Assembly (NCBI GenBank): GCA_003478935.1 | Contig: QUFP01000024.1 | Location: 1-61,780 of the forward strand | DNA length: 61,780 nt | Direction of reading: 5' to 3' | Source of the DNA: Firmicutes bacterium AF25-13AC | GTDB lineage: Bacteria > Bacillota > Clostridia > Lachnospirales > Lachnospiraceae | Shown here: positions 50,028 through 60,097 of the stretch, one piece after another | Layout: the number at the start of each line of letters is the position of its first letter | Position numbering within the stretch: the first letter of the stretch is position 1 | The notes under the pieces: generated by a model | Databases searched by the model: none | Seen by the model: only the letters and a program-made list of their open reading frames with translations | Told to the model about the DNA's origin: nothing | Made by a program: the position numbers and the translations under genes

Positions 50028-52435
50028 ATGAAGTGGCAAAGAGTTAAATACCAGCCGAACACACCACTTGGTGCAAACGGCCAGAAGGTAACAGCAAGCA
50101 AGGCACATACTGAGCTTTCCAAGCAGGCAGCAAAGGAAGGTATGGTATTATTAAAAAATGAGAACAGTCTTCTTCCATTTGAGAAGGGCACAAGACTTGC
50201 CGTATTTGGAAAGGCAAGTGCAGATTATGTAAAGGGCGGCGGTGGAAGCGGCGATGTTACCGTTTCATATACAGTAAGCCTTGATGCAGGTTTAAAGGCA
50301 CTTAGCGATTATGTAAGTGTATATGAGGGCTTATCGTCATTTTATAATAAGAACGTGCGTGACCAGTATGAAAGAGGCGTGGCTCCGGGCATGACTGTTG
50401 AGCCAGAAGTTCCGGCTGAGCTTTTAAAGAAGGCAAGAGCTTATACCGATACAGCACTTATTACGATTTGCCGTTTCTCAGGCGAGGGATGGGATAGAAC
50501 AAGCAGCTATGATAATGGCATCGAGTCAGGTGAACCCATGTGGAAGGAGTCTCAGAAGGTATTTGAACGAGGAGATTTCTATCTGTCTGATGCAGAACAG
50601 CGCATGGTAGAGACAGTAAAGGCTGCATTCCCGAGGTTGTTGTTATATTAAATGTAGGCGGTGTTGTAGATTCCATGTGGTTTGCAGAGGATCCTAAGAT
50701 TCAGTCTGTTTTAATGGCATGGCAGGGCGGTATCGAAGGCGGTGCAGCAGCAGCCGAACTTCTTTGCGGTATTGGAAGTCCGTCAGGAAAATTAGCAGAT
50801 ACATTTGCAAAGACGCTTGAGGATTATCCATCATCCTATAACTTCCATGAATCACAGGATTACGTGGATTATACTGATGATATTTATGTAGGATATCGTT
50901 ATTTCGAGACTATTCCAGGCGCAGACAAAAAGGTTGTATATCCATTTGGATATGGACTTTCCTATACGACATTTAAGTGGGAGCTTGAGCGCGTAGATGA
51001 GGCAGAGGATGGCACACTTATAGTTCGCGCAGAGGTAACAAATACTGGAAATCATGAAGGAAAAGAAGTACTTCAGCTTTACGGCAGTGCACCAGCAGGA
51101 GTCATTGATAAACCGGCAAAAATTTTGCTTTCATATGCAAAGACAAAGCTGCTGCAGCCTGGAGAAAATCAGCTTGTAACTTTAGTTGGAAACGTAAATG
51201 ATCTGGCTTCATATGATGATCTTGGCGTTCTGCATAAATCTGCATATGTGATGGAGCAGGGAGAGTACCACTTCTATCTTGGAAATTCAGTTAGAAATAT
51301 AGAGGAGCTTGGATTTATACATACAGAAGAGTCTACAAGAGTGGCAGAGCAGCTGACAGAGTGCTTAGCACCGACATCACTTCCAAAGCGCATGCGTGCA
51401 GATGGAAGCTTTGAAGAACTTCCTGTAAGACCGGCACACGATCCAGACAGCGAAGGACTTCTTACAAAGAAGGAAAAGGAAGCAATCGATGGTGTTGCAC
51501 CAGATGTACGTTTTTCAAAGGGCGAGCATCTTTGGAACAATAACGAGCGCCGCATGCAGTTTGAGCAAGTTGCAGAAGGCAGCGTAACGCTTGATGAATT
51601 TGTGGCACAGTTAAGTGACGAGGAGTTAGCTCATCTTTTAGGCGGTCAGCCAAATACAGGTGTTGCAAATACATTTGGCTTTGGTAATCTGCCAGAGTGT
51701 GGTATTCCAAACTTTATGACAGCTGATGGACCGGCAGGACTTCGTATTTTGCCAGAGTGCGGTGTTTGCACAACAGCATGGCCATGTGCAACACTTCTTG
51801 CATGCACCTGGAATCCAGAGATTGTCTATGAGGTAGGTGCAGCTGGTGCAAAGGAAGTAAAGGAAAATAATATCGCAGTATGGCTTACACCGGCAATCAA
51901 TATTCATCGTACACCGATGTGCGGAAGAAACTTTGAGTATTACTCAGAGGATCCGTATCTTGTTGCAAAGCAGGCAGGCGCAATGGTACGCGGTATTCAG
52001 TCTCAGCACATTGCTGCAACAGTAAAGCATTTTGCACTGAATAATAAGGAGACAAATAGAAAAGATTCCAACTCCAGAGTATCAGAGCGTGCAGCAAGAC
52101 AGATTTATTTAAAGACCTTTGAGCGTATTGTAAAGGAAGCAAAGCCATGGTGTATCATGTCTTCCTATAACATTGTAAATGATTATAGAGCTTCCGAAAA
52201 TCATGATCTGTTAGAGAAGATTCTGCGCGATGAGTGGGGATTTGAAGGAATTGTAATGACAGACTGGTGGACGTATGGTGAGCACTGCAAGGAAGTAAAT
52301 GCCGGCAATGATATTAAGATGGCAGCTAGAAATCCTGACAACTTGCTGAAAGCACTTGAAAAAGGTCTGTTAAAGAGAGAGACTATGGAGTGCAGCGTAA
52401 AGAGACTTCTTGGAGTTCTCTTAAAGATTGATTAA
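50028..52435 (+). pseudogene. GH3 beta-glycosidase with permuted domains, single-base frameshift
   Basis: Repairing one missing G at about 50632 (CCGAGG to CCGGAGG) joins TVKAAFP to EVVVILNVGGVVDSM and gives an 802-residue enzyme. The order is unusual: the GH3 C-terminal alpha/beta domain comes first (EGMVLLKNENSLLPF). A fibronectin-III-like domain follows (EVTNTGNHEGKEVLQLY). The N-type TIM barrel comes last, with TADGPAGLR, KHFALNNKETNR and the nucleophile in GIVMTDWW. Permuted GH3 beta-glucosidases or xylosidases are known from Ruminococcus and Butyrivibrio. No signal peptide is seen, so it acts on imported oligosaccharides. Confidence 0.9.
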
Positions 52436-52447
52436 ACATGTAAATTT

Positions 52448-52475
52448 GAGGATGCCTGTATAATCAGGCATCCTC
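52448..52475 (+). terminator. Hairpin between GH3 and GH43 genes
   Basis: GAGGATGCCTG (52448-52458) pairs perfectly with CAGGCATCCTC (52465-52475) around TATAAT, starting 13 bases after the GH3 stop. The T-run is weak (ATTCT). Confidence 0.6.
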
Positions 52476-52511
52476 ATTCTGAGAAAAAAGATACAGGGAA
52501 GGACTATTTTT

Positions 52512-54142
52512 ATGAAGACAACTATGTGGAACGCAGATTTAGGAAATGGAATGTATAAAAATCCAATACTGTATGCAGATTATTCAGATCCTGATGCCTG
52601 CCGTGTGGGCGAGGATTACTTTATGATCGCGTCAAGCTTTTGCAATGCACCAGGTTTGCCAGTGCTTCACTCAAAGGATTTGGTAAATTGGAAGGTAGTT
52701 AATTATATTCTGCCAAAGGTGCCAGAAGAGCGCTATGATAAGCCAGTGCATGGATGTGGTGTATGGGCACCGGCAATCCGTTATCATGACGGAACATTTT
52801 TTGCTTGCTTTCCAATGCCAGACGAAGGTATTTACATGAGTACGACAAAGGATCCGTTTGGCATATGGTCAGAGCCAGTCAATATTCGTCCGGGTGCAGG
52901 TTGGATTGATCCGTGTCCATTTTGGGATGAAGATGGCAGAGCATATCTTGTGGCAGGTGTTGCAAAGAGCCGCATCGGATATAAGAGTGTGCTTCATATG
53001 ATTGAAATGCAGCCAGATGGAATGGGTCTGATAGGAGAAGCAAAAGTTGTCTTTGATGGAAATTTAAATGAGCAGGAAACAATTGAGGGACCAAAGCTGT
53101 ATAAGAGAAATGGATGGTACTACATCTTTGCACCGGCAGGTGGTGTAAAAACAGGATGGCAGACTGTGCTTCGCTCAAGAAATATTTTTGGACCTTATGA
53201 ATATCGCGTTGTTATGCGTCAGGGAGATACTCCTATAAACGGCCCTCACCAGGGTGCATGGGTAGATACCGTGACAGGTGAAGACTGGTTTTTACATTTT
53301 CAGGATGTGTATGCAGCTGGAAGAATTATTCATTTGCAGCCGATGAGTTGGAAAGAGGACTGGCCGATTATTGGTATCGCAAAGGATGGAAATGATTATG
53401 GGGAGCCAGTGCTTACTTATCGCAAGCCAAATGTCGGTGAGGCTGCGAAAGAGGCTGAAATCTTTGAGCCAGATGCCTCTGATGATTTTAGTAAAAAAAC
53501 ACTCGGTCTTCAGTGGCAGTGGAATGCAAATCCAAAAGAAGACTGGTATAAACTTACATCAGAAGGTCTTTGCCTGAAAGCGGTGAAGCAAGAGGAAAAA
53601 ATCAAACATGGTGATTATCCAAATCTTCTTCTTCAGAAGTGGCCAGCACCAGAATTTATCTGTGACACAACACTTTCCCTTGCAGGATTAAAAGCAAACG
53701 AAGAGGCTGGTGTGATTTCTATGGGTGTAGAATATACGCTTCTTTCATTTGCAAGAAATGAGGAAGGTGTGGTTGAAGCTTCATTTATCAATGGAAAGCA
53801 AAAATATGGAAAGATTCTTGTGGAGAGTACCGAGGAGACAAGTACACAGCTTGGAACACTAGTGTTTGCAGATGATAGTGAAACTGTAACAGTCCGCATG
53901 AGTGTACACCGTGTTGGAACGCAGGATTTAAGCGAGAAGGAAAAGAATTTCCCACTTGAAGAGGTCGTTTTTGAGTACAGCACAAACGGCACAGATTACA
54001 AGAGGCCGGAAGCTATATGGCAGCTGCCGGACGCTGGGTTGGTGTAAAGAGTGGTGTTTATTGTGCAGCCAATCATAGTGAGGCTGTTGGAAGCTGCCTT
54101 GTAAAAAAGACAGTTTATAAAAATGTTACTGTTCATGGATAA
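52512..54142 (+). pseudogene. GH43 glycosidase with C-terminal beta-sandwich, single-base frameshift
   Basis: The GH43 propeller has YADYSDPDACRVGEDYFMIA (base Asp), WIDPCPFWDEDGRAYLVAGV (pKa-modulating Asp) and ETIEGPKLYKRNGWYYIFAP (acid Glu). A C-terminal GH43_C2-like domain follows. The frame breaks near 54000, where one G is missing in AAGGAGG. Repaired, it reads YKEAGSYMAAAGRWVGVKSG and ends VYKNVTVHG at 54142 (543 residues). It should release xylose or arabinose from hemicellulose oligosaccharides inside the cell. AGGGAAGG lies before ATG 52512. It follows GH3 and precedes a second GH43. Confidence 0.85.
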
Positions 54143-54186
54143 GCCAACATTGCGGCTTTCGTAGCATGACGCATGAACAGTAACAT
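54123..54186. repeat. 15-bp perfect inverted repeat with nested hairpin
   Basis: ATGTTACTGTTCATG (54123-54137) and its exact complement (54172-54186) enclose an inner AAGCC/GGCTT pair (54141-54158). The left arm is the repaired 3' end of the first GH43 gene. A terminator or processing site is likely. Confidence 0.6.
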
Positions 54187-54231
54187 AAAAATCTGTAAAG
54201 CCAATATTAAAAAGACACAAGGAGATTTTCA

Positions 54232-55839
54232 ATGACAAGAACATACAAAAATCCCGTACAGCGCGGCTTTTTTCCAGATCCATCAGTTGTTCGCGTGGGC
54301 GATGATTATTACATGGTCAATTCAACCTTTCAGTACTTTCCGGCAATTGCAATAAGTCACTCAAAGGATATGGTGCACTGGGAGTTAATCGGACATGCCA
54401 TTACAGATCCTGATGAATTAGATCTAAGTGATATACGTGATTCACATGGAATTTGGGCACCTGATATTTCCTACAGCAATGGTCGTTTTATCATAATGGC
54501 AACTCTTCGTTTAAATGCAGATGGAAAACGTGATAATAATGTTATGCGCCGTCAGGTAGTTGTCTCATCAGACAGACCAGAAGGTCCTTATAGCAAGCCA
54601 TCATGGTTGGAGGTAGACAGCATTGATCCGTCTCATTTTGTAGATGACGATGGAAAGCACTACATGGTTATAAGTCCTGGAATAAATCTTGTCCCAATTT
54701 CTGATGACTGTACGCGAGTGATAGGCGATCTAATTTCTGTCTGGCCGGGAACGGGTGAGCGCTGTCCGGAAGGACCTCATATCTTGCGCCACGGTGATTA
54801 TTATTATGCAATTCTTGCAGAGGGCGGAACTGGATATGGTCATGGCATAAATGTGGGACGCTCAAAAAATTTATTTGGCCCGTATGAAGCATCGCCATAT
54901 AATCCTTTAATGAGACAGCTTGATCAAAACGCACCTATTCAGAGAACAGGTCATGGAAAGCTAATCGAGGATGCAAATGGAGACTGGTGGGTTTACTATT
55001 TGATGGGACGACCAAACCGCGGCATCGAAGTCGCAAATGGCAAAGCACCAAAGCCGGGAGAGATACGAGTGCCGGGCGCTTATACGACAGTGGGCAGAGA
55101 GACAGGTCTTGATCCAGTAAGATGGTTAGACGATGGCTGGTTTGTTATTAATGAGGGCAAAGGTCCAAGCAATGAGCAGACTGCGCCAGATCTGCCAGAG
55201 GTAGTTTATCCAAAGTGGCAAAGAGATGACTTTGACAGCGACACACTAGATGTTCACTGGCAGTTCGTTAGAAGACCAGCACCGGGAAATTATTCACTGA
55301 CAGAACGTCCAGGTCATATGCGAATCTGGACTTTGGATGGGCAGCTCTTTGAGATCCGCGCAAAAAATACGCTGCTTCGAAGAGAAGAAGAGTTATCATA
55401 CACTGCAGTCACAAAGCTTTCATTTGACCCGACAAGAGATGGTGAACAGGCCGGACTTACATGTTATTATAGTACAGCGACATATGCACGCTTCTCACTT
55501 TGCTTTGAAGGCGAAAGAAAATTGCAGCTTGTAATAAACAGAAACCACGGCGAAGAGCTGATTGCAGAGGTAAATCAGGTAAAAGATGGACCGATTTGGC
55601 TAAAAGTAGAGGTAGATCGTCTGACAAGACGCTTTTTATACAGCTACGACGGAGAAGATTGGAGCGAGGCAGGTGTATTAAATGATTGCATTTACCTGTG
55701 CGATGAGGGTGTGCCAGACGATCCAAAGCGCCACACCGGAACACTAGTCGGCATCTACGCCAACAACGGTGGCTGCGGAAGCCGCATTCCGGCAGATTTT
55801 GACTTCTTTGAATTTCAGGGAAGAGACGTAAATATATAG
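54232..55839 (+). CDS. GH43 beta-xylosidase/arabinofuranosidase
   Basis: The 535-residue GH43 enzyme has FFPDPSVVRVGDDYYMVNST (base Asp), DSIDPSHFVDDDGKHYMVIS (Asp) and ERCPEGPHILRHGDYYYAIL (acid Glu). A C-terminal beta-sandwich from about residue 320 (WQRDDFDSDTLDVHWQFVRR) is of the GH43_C2/DUF1349 type found in beta-xylosidases. No signal peptide is seen. CAAGGAGA precedes ATG 54232. It is the third glycosidase of the block. Exact specificity (xylosidase, arabinofuranosidase or both) is not evident. Confidence 0.9.
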   Translation: MTRTYKNPVQRGFFPDPSVVRVGDDYYMVNSTFQYFPAIAISHSKDMVHWELIGHAITDPDELDLSDIRDSHGIWAPDISYSNGRFIIMATLRLNADGKRDNNVMRRQVVVSSDRPEGPYSKPSWLEVDSIDPSHFVDDDGKHYMVISPGINLVPISDDCTRVIGDLISVWPGTGERCPEGPHILRHGDYYYAILAEGGTGYGHGINVGRSKNLFGPYEASPYNPLMRQLDQNAPIQRTGHGKLIEDANGDWWVYYLMGRPNRGIEVANGKAPKPGEIRVPGAYTTVGRETGLDPVRWLDDGWFVINEGKGPSNEQTAPDLPEVVYPKWQRDDFDSDTLDVHWQFVRRPAPGNYSLTERPGHMRIWTLDGQLFEIRAKNTLLRREEELSYTAVTKLSFDPTRDGEQAGLTCYYSTATYARFSLCFEGERKLQLVINRNHGEELIAEVNQVKDGPIWLKVEVDRLTRRFLYSYDGEDWSEAGVLNDCIYLCDEGVPDDPKRHTGTLVGIYANNGGCGSRIPADFDFFEFQGRDVNI

Positions 55840-55857
55840 AAGAAAGAGTAGTAATTT

Positions 55858-57207
55858 ATGGAAAACCGTGATCTGAAAATGGCAGAAAAAATTGCCGCAT
55901 GCGTAGCAGATAAGGGAGGACGAACATTTCTTGTCGGCGGCTACGTGCGTGATCTTTTAATGGGAAAGCATAGTAAGGATATTGATATTGAAATCCATGG
56001 TGTACAGCCAAAAGAGCTAGAGAATATTCTTGATGCGCTTGGCTCTAGAACTGAGATGGGTGCAAGCTTTGGCGTGTATGGTCTTAGAGGATACGATATC
56101 GACATTGCCATGCCGCGTCAGGAGGAGGCGACAGGACGAGGACATAAAGATTTTAAAATATATGTAGATCCATTTCTTGGAACATATAAAGCCGCAATGC
56201 GCCGCGATTTTACAATCAATGCCATGATGCAGGACGTGCTGACTGGAGAAATCATTGATCACTTCGGCGGTCAGGAGGATCTAAAAAAAGGAGTGCTTCG
56301 TCATGTAAACCCTCATACATTTGCAGAAGATCCGCTTCGTGTGCTTAGAGCTGCGCAGTTTGCCGCACGCTTTTCATTTTCTATTGCGCCAGAGACAATT
56401 GAATTATCTCAAACAATGGATTTGACAACATTAGCCCATGAGCGTGTGATGAGTGAGCTTGAAAAAGCTTTATTAAAAGCTGCGCATCCATCCATTTTCT
56501 TTGAACAGATGCACAAAATGAATCAGCTTGACGACTGGTTTTTACATTTGACACAGCTTATTGGAGTAAAGCAGCCTAAAAAGTATCACCCTGAGGGAGA
56601 TGTGTGGAATCACACTATGCAGGTACTTGACAGTGCTGCCTTACTTCGAAGCAAGGCAGAAAATCCTCTTGGATTTATGCTGACAGCAGTAGTACATGAT
56701 TTTGGAAAAATCATATCAACAACAGAAGAGAATGGAGAAATTCATTCTTATGATCATGCAAAAAAGGGCGATCCTCTTGTAAAAGAATTTTTAGAGCGCA
56801 TTACAAATGAGACAAAGCTGATCCGTTATGTGAGAAATCTTGCATCACTTCATATGAAACCTTACGAGCTTGCCAGAGAGCAAGCTGGGAAAAAGGCAAC
56901 AAATCAGATGTTTGACAGTGCAACAGTGCCATCTGATCTGATTCTTTTTTCAACGGCCGATCAGATGGGAAAGGGAAAAGGGCAAGTTATTCCAGAATAT
57001 GAAGACTTTTTAAAGGAGCGTCTTGACTGGTATCAGTACACGATGGCGCAGCCATGTGTGATGGGAGCTGATTTAATTAAGGCTGGATTAAAGCCGGGAC
57101 CAAAATTTAGTGAAATTCTCGCATACTCACATGATCTTCATCTTTCAAACGTGCCAAAAGAGGAAGCGTTGGCCCAAACGCTTGCATTTGCGCGAAAACT
57201 CGTATAA
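55858..57207 (+). CDS. CCA tRNA nucleotidyltransferase-like protein
   Basis: The 449-residue protein has the class II nucleotidyltransferase start RTFLVGGYVRDLLMG and HSKDIDIEIHG (catalytic DxD). MRRDFTINAMMQDVLTGEII, DPLRVLRAAQFAARF and an HD domain (TAVVHDFGKIISTTEENGEI) around residues 255-380 follow. It adds or repairs the CCA end of tRNA. AGAAAGAG before ATG 55858 is a weak site. It lies 18 bases after the GH43 gene and is an unexpected housekeeping gene inside a sugar-degradation block. A poly(A) polymerase-type activity is an alternative. Confidence 0.85.
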   Translation: MENRDLKMAEKIAACVADKGGRTFLVGGYVRDLLMGKHSKDIDIEIHGVQPKELENILDALGSRTEMGASFGVYGLRGYDIDIAMPRQEEATGRGHKDFKIYVDPFLGTYKAAMRRDFTINAMMQDVLTGEIIDHFGGQEDLKKGVLRHVNPHTFAEDPLRVLRAAQFAARFSFSIAPETIELSQTMDLTTLAHERVMSELEKALLKAAHPSIFFEQMHKMNQLDDWFLHLTQLIGVKQPKKYHPEGDVWNHTMQVLDSAALLRSKAENPLGFMLTAVVHDFGKIISTTEENGEIHSYDHAKKGDPLVKEFLERITNETKLIRYVRNLASLHMKPYELAREQAGKKATNQMFDSATVPSDLILFSTADQMGKGKGQVIPEYEDFLKERLDWYQYTMAQPCVMGADLIKAGLKPGPKFSEILAYSHDLHLSNVPKEEALAQTLAFARKLV

Positions 57208-57293
57208 ATGTTAAAAATGACACAACAACTTGTGCAATATGCACAAAATATAAAGGGTGTTGTACTGCAAAAAGACAGAAAATAAGAAGAAAC

Positions 57294-57322
57294 TTTACAT
57301 TTTTACAAAAGTCAGATATACT
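57294..57322 (+). promoter_or_regulatory. Promoter of the alpha-galactosidase gene
   Basis: TTTACA (57294-57299) and TATACT (57317-57322) are 17 bases apart, 44 bases upstream of the TTG start. Confidence 0.7.
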
Positions 57323-57366
57323 AACGATAGTGCAAGTTTTATAGCGCGGAAAGGAGGAATAGTAAG

Positions 57367-59550
57367 TTGATACGATATTGTGAAGAGAAAAAGCTGTTTC
57401 AGCTGGACACAATAAACACAACTTATGTAATCGGTTTAACACAAGAAGGATATGTAGGTCATGTATATTATGGAGACAGACTTTTTGGTGAAGCAGTCAG
57501 CACACTGCTTCGCACAGAGGAGCCGCCATTTACCCCATCGAAAAATTTGAGAGAAAAGTCTGCTTTTCTTGATTTCTTTCCAATGGAATATCCGACTGGC
57601 GGGATCGGTGATTACAGAGAGAGCTGTCTTGATGTGCGAAATGAAGCAGGAAGCAAGGCAGCAGAAATTCTTTATTTCTCCCACGTCATCACAAATGGTA
57701 AGCCTCGCTTAGAAGGTCTTCCAGCATCATTTGGAAATGACGACGAAGTACAGACACTTGTGATTACTTGTAAGGATTTGGTACTTGGTCTGTCCGTTGA
57801 TCTAATGTATTCTGTTTTTGAGAAGGAAGATGTAATTGTCCGCAGTACACATGTCACCAATGAAGGTTCACAGACGCTTCGTTTGGAGAAGGTTTACAGC
57901 GCTTGTCTGGATATGGACAATGAAAACTTCGAACTTTTAAATCTGCATGGCTCATGGGCAAGAGAGCGCCACATTCAAAGACGTGAGCTCGCTTACGGAA
58001 AGCAGCTGATGTCCTCATTAAAGGGAGAATCCAGTCATCAGGAGCATCCGTTCCAGGCACTTGTCACAAAGGGGTGCGATCAGGAACACGGTAAGGTTTA
58101 CGCAATGCATTTTGTGTATTCTGGAAACTTTATCGCGCAGACAGAACGTACACAGTTTGACATGGTGCGTATGGTCATGGGAATTTCAGCTGAGGAATTT
58201 TGCTGGCAGCTTACGCCTGGTTCATCATTCCAGGCACCAGAGGTAGTTTGTGTTTACTCCTCAGAGGGTCTTGGAAAGATGTCCAGAAGTTATCACGATT
58301 TTTATCGAAGCCACATGATTCGCAGTCCGTATAACCATAGCAAGCGTCCGATCCTGATCAATAACTGGGAGGCGACATATTTTAATTTCGACACACAAAA
58401 GCTTCTTGCAATTGCAAAGGAAGCAAAGGCGTGCGGAATTGAAATGCTCGTCATGGATGATGGATGGTTTGGTCATCGAAATAATGATGACAGTTCACTT
58501 GGCGACTGGAAGGTAAACACAGATAAGATCAAGGGCGGCCTGAAATATCTTGTTGATGAGGTTAACAATATTGGTCTGGAGTTTGGTATCTGGTTTGAGC
58601 CGGAGATGATTTCTCCTGATTCAGATCTGTACCGTGCGCATCCGGATTGGGCAATCCATATCGACGGCAGAGCTGCAACACAGAGCCGCTGCCAGTATGT
58701 GCTAGACTTATCACGAAAGGAAGTAAGAGACTATGTTTACGATCAGGTTTCTGCTATCCTTCACAGTGCAAATATCCGCTACGTTAAGTGGGACATGAAT
58801 CGTCAGTTAAGCGACCTTGGAAGCAGCTATCTGTCAGCAGATCATAAAGAAGAACTGTTCCACCGCTATGTTTTGGGCGTTTACGAGCTGCAGGAGCGTC
58901 TTGTCACAGAGTTTCCAAATCTGCTTTTAGAAAATTGCTCTGGAGGCGGTGCAAGATTTGATCCGGGTATGCTGTATTACTCGCCGCAGATCTGGTGCTC
59001 AGATGATACAGATGCAATCGAGCGTCTGCTGATTCAGGAGGGAACTTCACTGATTTATCCGCTTTGCTCAATGGGTGCACATGTAAGCGACTGCCCGAAC
59101 CATACAGTCGGAAGAGTTACCCCATTTGAGACAAGAGGTCACGTGGCACTTGCCGGAACCTTTGGATACGAGCTTGATGTAACAAAGATTCCGAAAGAAG
59201 ACCGGGAACAGATTCCACAGCAAATTGCGATGTACCATAAATATCATGAGCTTGTTCGTGAGGGTGATTATTATCGCATCGCATCCTATAGTGAGAATCA
59301 TCTGTACGATTGTTGGGCTGTATCGGCAAAGGATAAGAGCGAAGTGCTTGTCACCTATGTTCAAGTTCTTTCAACGCCAAATGCACACAGCAGAAAACTT
59401 TATTTAAAAGGCTTTGAGCCACAGGCCGTATATCGTCTCGAAGAGACAGGAGAAACCTTTACAGGAGAAATTCTGGAAAAATACGGCTATCTGATTCGTC
59501 CATTATGGGGCGATTTTCGCAGCAAACTGCTGCACTTTACAAAGATTTAA
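57367..59550 (+). CDS. GH36 alpha-galactosidase
   Basis: The 727-residue enzyme has an N-terminal beta-sandwich and a TIM barrel containing RPILINNWEATYFNFDTQKL and MLVMDDGWFGHRNNDDSSLG. YVKWDMNRQLSDLG holds the nucleophile Asp, CSGGGARFDPGMLYY lies nearby, and CSDDTDAIERL holds the acid Asp. It releases alpha-linked galactose from raffinose-type or galactomannan side chains, and it is cytoplasmic, with no signal peptide. It starts at TTG 57367, well placed after AGGAGG (57352-57357). It has its own promoter. Confidence 0.95.
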   Translation: MIRYCEEKKLFQLDTINTTYVIGLTQEGYVGHVYYGDRLFGEAVSTLLRTEEPPFTPSKNLREKSAFLDFFPMEYPTGGIGDYRESCLDVRNEAGSKAAEILYFSHVITNGKPRLEGLPASFGNDDEVQTLVITCKDLVLGLSVDLMYSVFEKEDVIVRSTHVTNEGSQTLRLEKVYSACLDMDNENFELLNLHGSWARERHIQRRELAYGKQLMSSLKGESSHQEHPFQALVTKGCDQEHGKVYAMHFVYSGNFIAQTERTQFDMVRMVMGISAEEFCWQLTPGSSFQAPEVVCVYSSEGLGKMSRSYHDFYRSHMIRSPYNHSKRPILINNWEATYFNFDTQKLLAIAKEAKACGIEMLVMDDGWFGHRNNDDSSLGDWKVNTDKIKGGLKYLVDEVNNIGLEFGIWFEPEMISPDSDLYRAHPDWAIHIDGRAATQSRCQYVLDLSRKEVRDYVYDQVSAILHSANIRYVKWDMNRQLSDLGSSYLSADHKEELFHRYVLGVYELQERLVTEFPNLLLENCSGGGARFDPGMLYYSPQIWCSDDTDAIERLLIQEGTSLIYPLCSMGAHVSDCPNHTVGRVTPFETRGHVALAGTFGYELDVTKIPKEDREQIPQQIAMYHKYHELVREGDYYRIASYSENHLYDCWAVSAKDKSEVLVTYVQVLSTPNAHSRKLYLKGFEPQAVYRLEETGETFTGEILEKYGYLIRPLWGDFRSKLLHFTKI

Positions 59551-59623
59551 ACGTAAAACAGAAACTAAAAATATTGCGAATGCGTACTATGATACAAAAA
59601 GTATCAAGTGGTAAATGTGACAC

Positions 59624-59652
59624 TTGTCTTTTTATTACTGGTGTAGTAAATT
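59624..59652 (+). promoter_or_regulatory. Promoter and operator of the BlaI/M56 pair
   Basis: TTGTCT (59624-59629) and TAAATT (59647-59652) are 17 bases apart. The dyad TTACT-GGTGT-AGTAA (59635-59649) covers the spacer and -10 and is a good candidate for the BlaI-type repressor. A second dyad GATAC-AAAAA-GTATC lies at 59591-59605. Confidence 0.5.
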
Positions 59653-59716
59653 CTAGGTGTGAAATTCCTATTGGAGGAGACAGGTATCTGGTACGCGTAG
59701 AAAGGTGTGTCAGAAT

Positions 59717-60097
59717 ATGGAGAGAGAACCATTAAGTGCTTGTGAAGCTATGATTATGAAAGTAATCTGGGATCAAAAAGGAGATATTTCAGTTCCGGAG
59801 CTGATTGATTTGATCCAGGAGCGTTACAAGAGAGATTACAAGAGAACAACAGTAGTAACCTTCCTTACCCGCTTAAACGGAAAGGGTTTCATTAGCTCTC
59901 GCCGTGCAGGCAGAATTTCTTATATTCACGCAGAAAAGAGCGAGGAAGAATACAAGGCAAAGCTCTCAGCGCGCGAGGTTAATTTCTGGTTCGACGGCAA
60001 GCCGGCCGAGTTCATCGCAGCACTTTCAAACAACCAGTCTCTTTCTAAAGAAGATATCAAACAGATAAGAGGCTTGTTGGATGAAATGGATCAATGA
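59717..60097 (+). CDS. BlaI/MecI/CopY-family repressor
   Basis: The 126-residue winged-helix protein has PLSACEAMIMKVIWDQKGDI, VPELIDLIQERYKRDYKRTT and VVTFLTRLNGKGFISSRRAG. The C-terminal dimerisation helix region is rich in charged residues. ATG 59717 is used because AAAGG lies at 59701-59705 and the family starts just before this region; the GTG at 59705 overlaps that site. It overlaps the membrane peptidase gene by 17 bases. In the family the repressor is cut or released after the M56 peptidase senses a cell-wall signal. Confidence 0.85.
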   Translation: MEREPLSACEAMIMKVIWDQKGDISVPELIDLIQERYKRDYKRTTVVTFLTRLNGKGFISSRRAGRISYIHAEKSEEEYKAKLSAREVNFWFDGKPAEFIAALSNNQSLSKEDIKQIRGLLDEMDQ

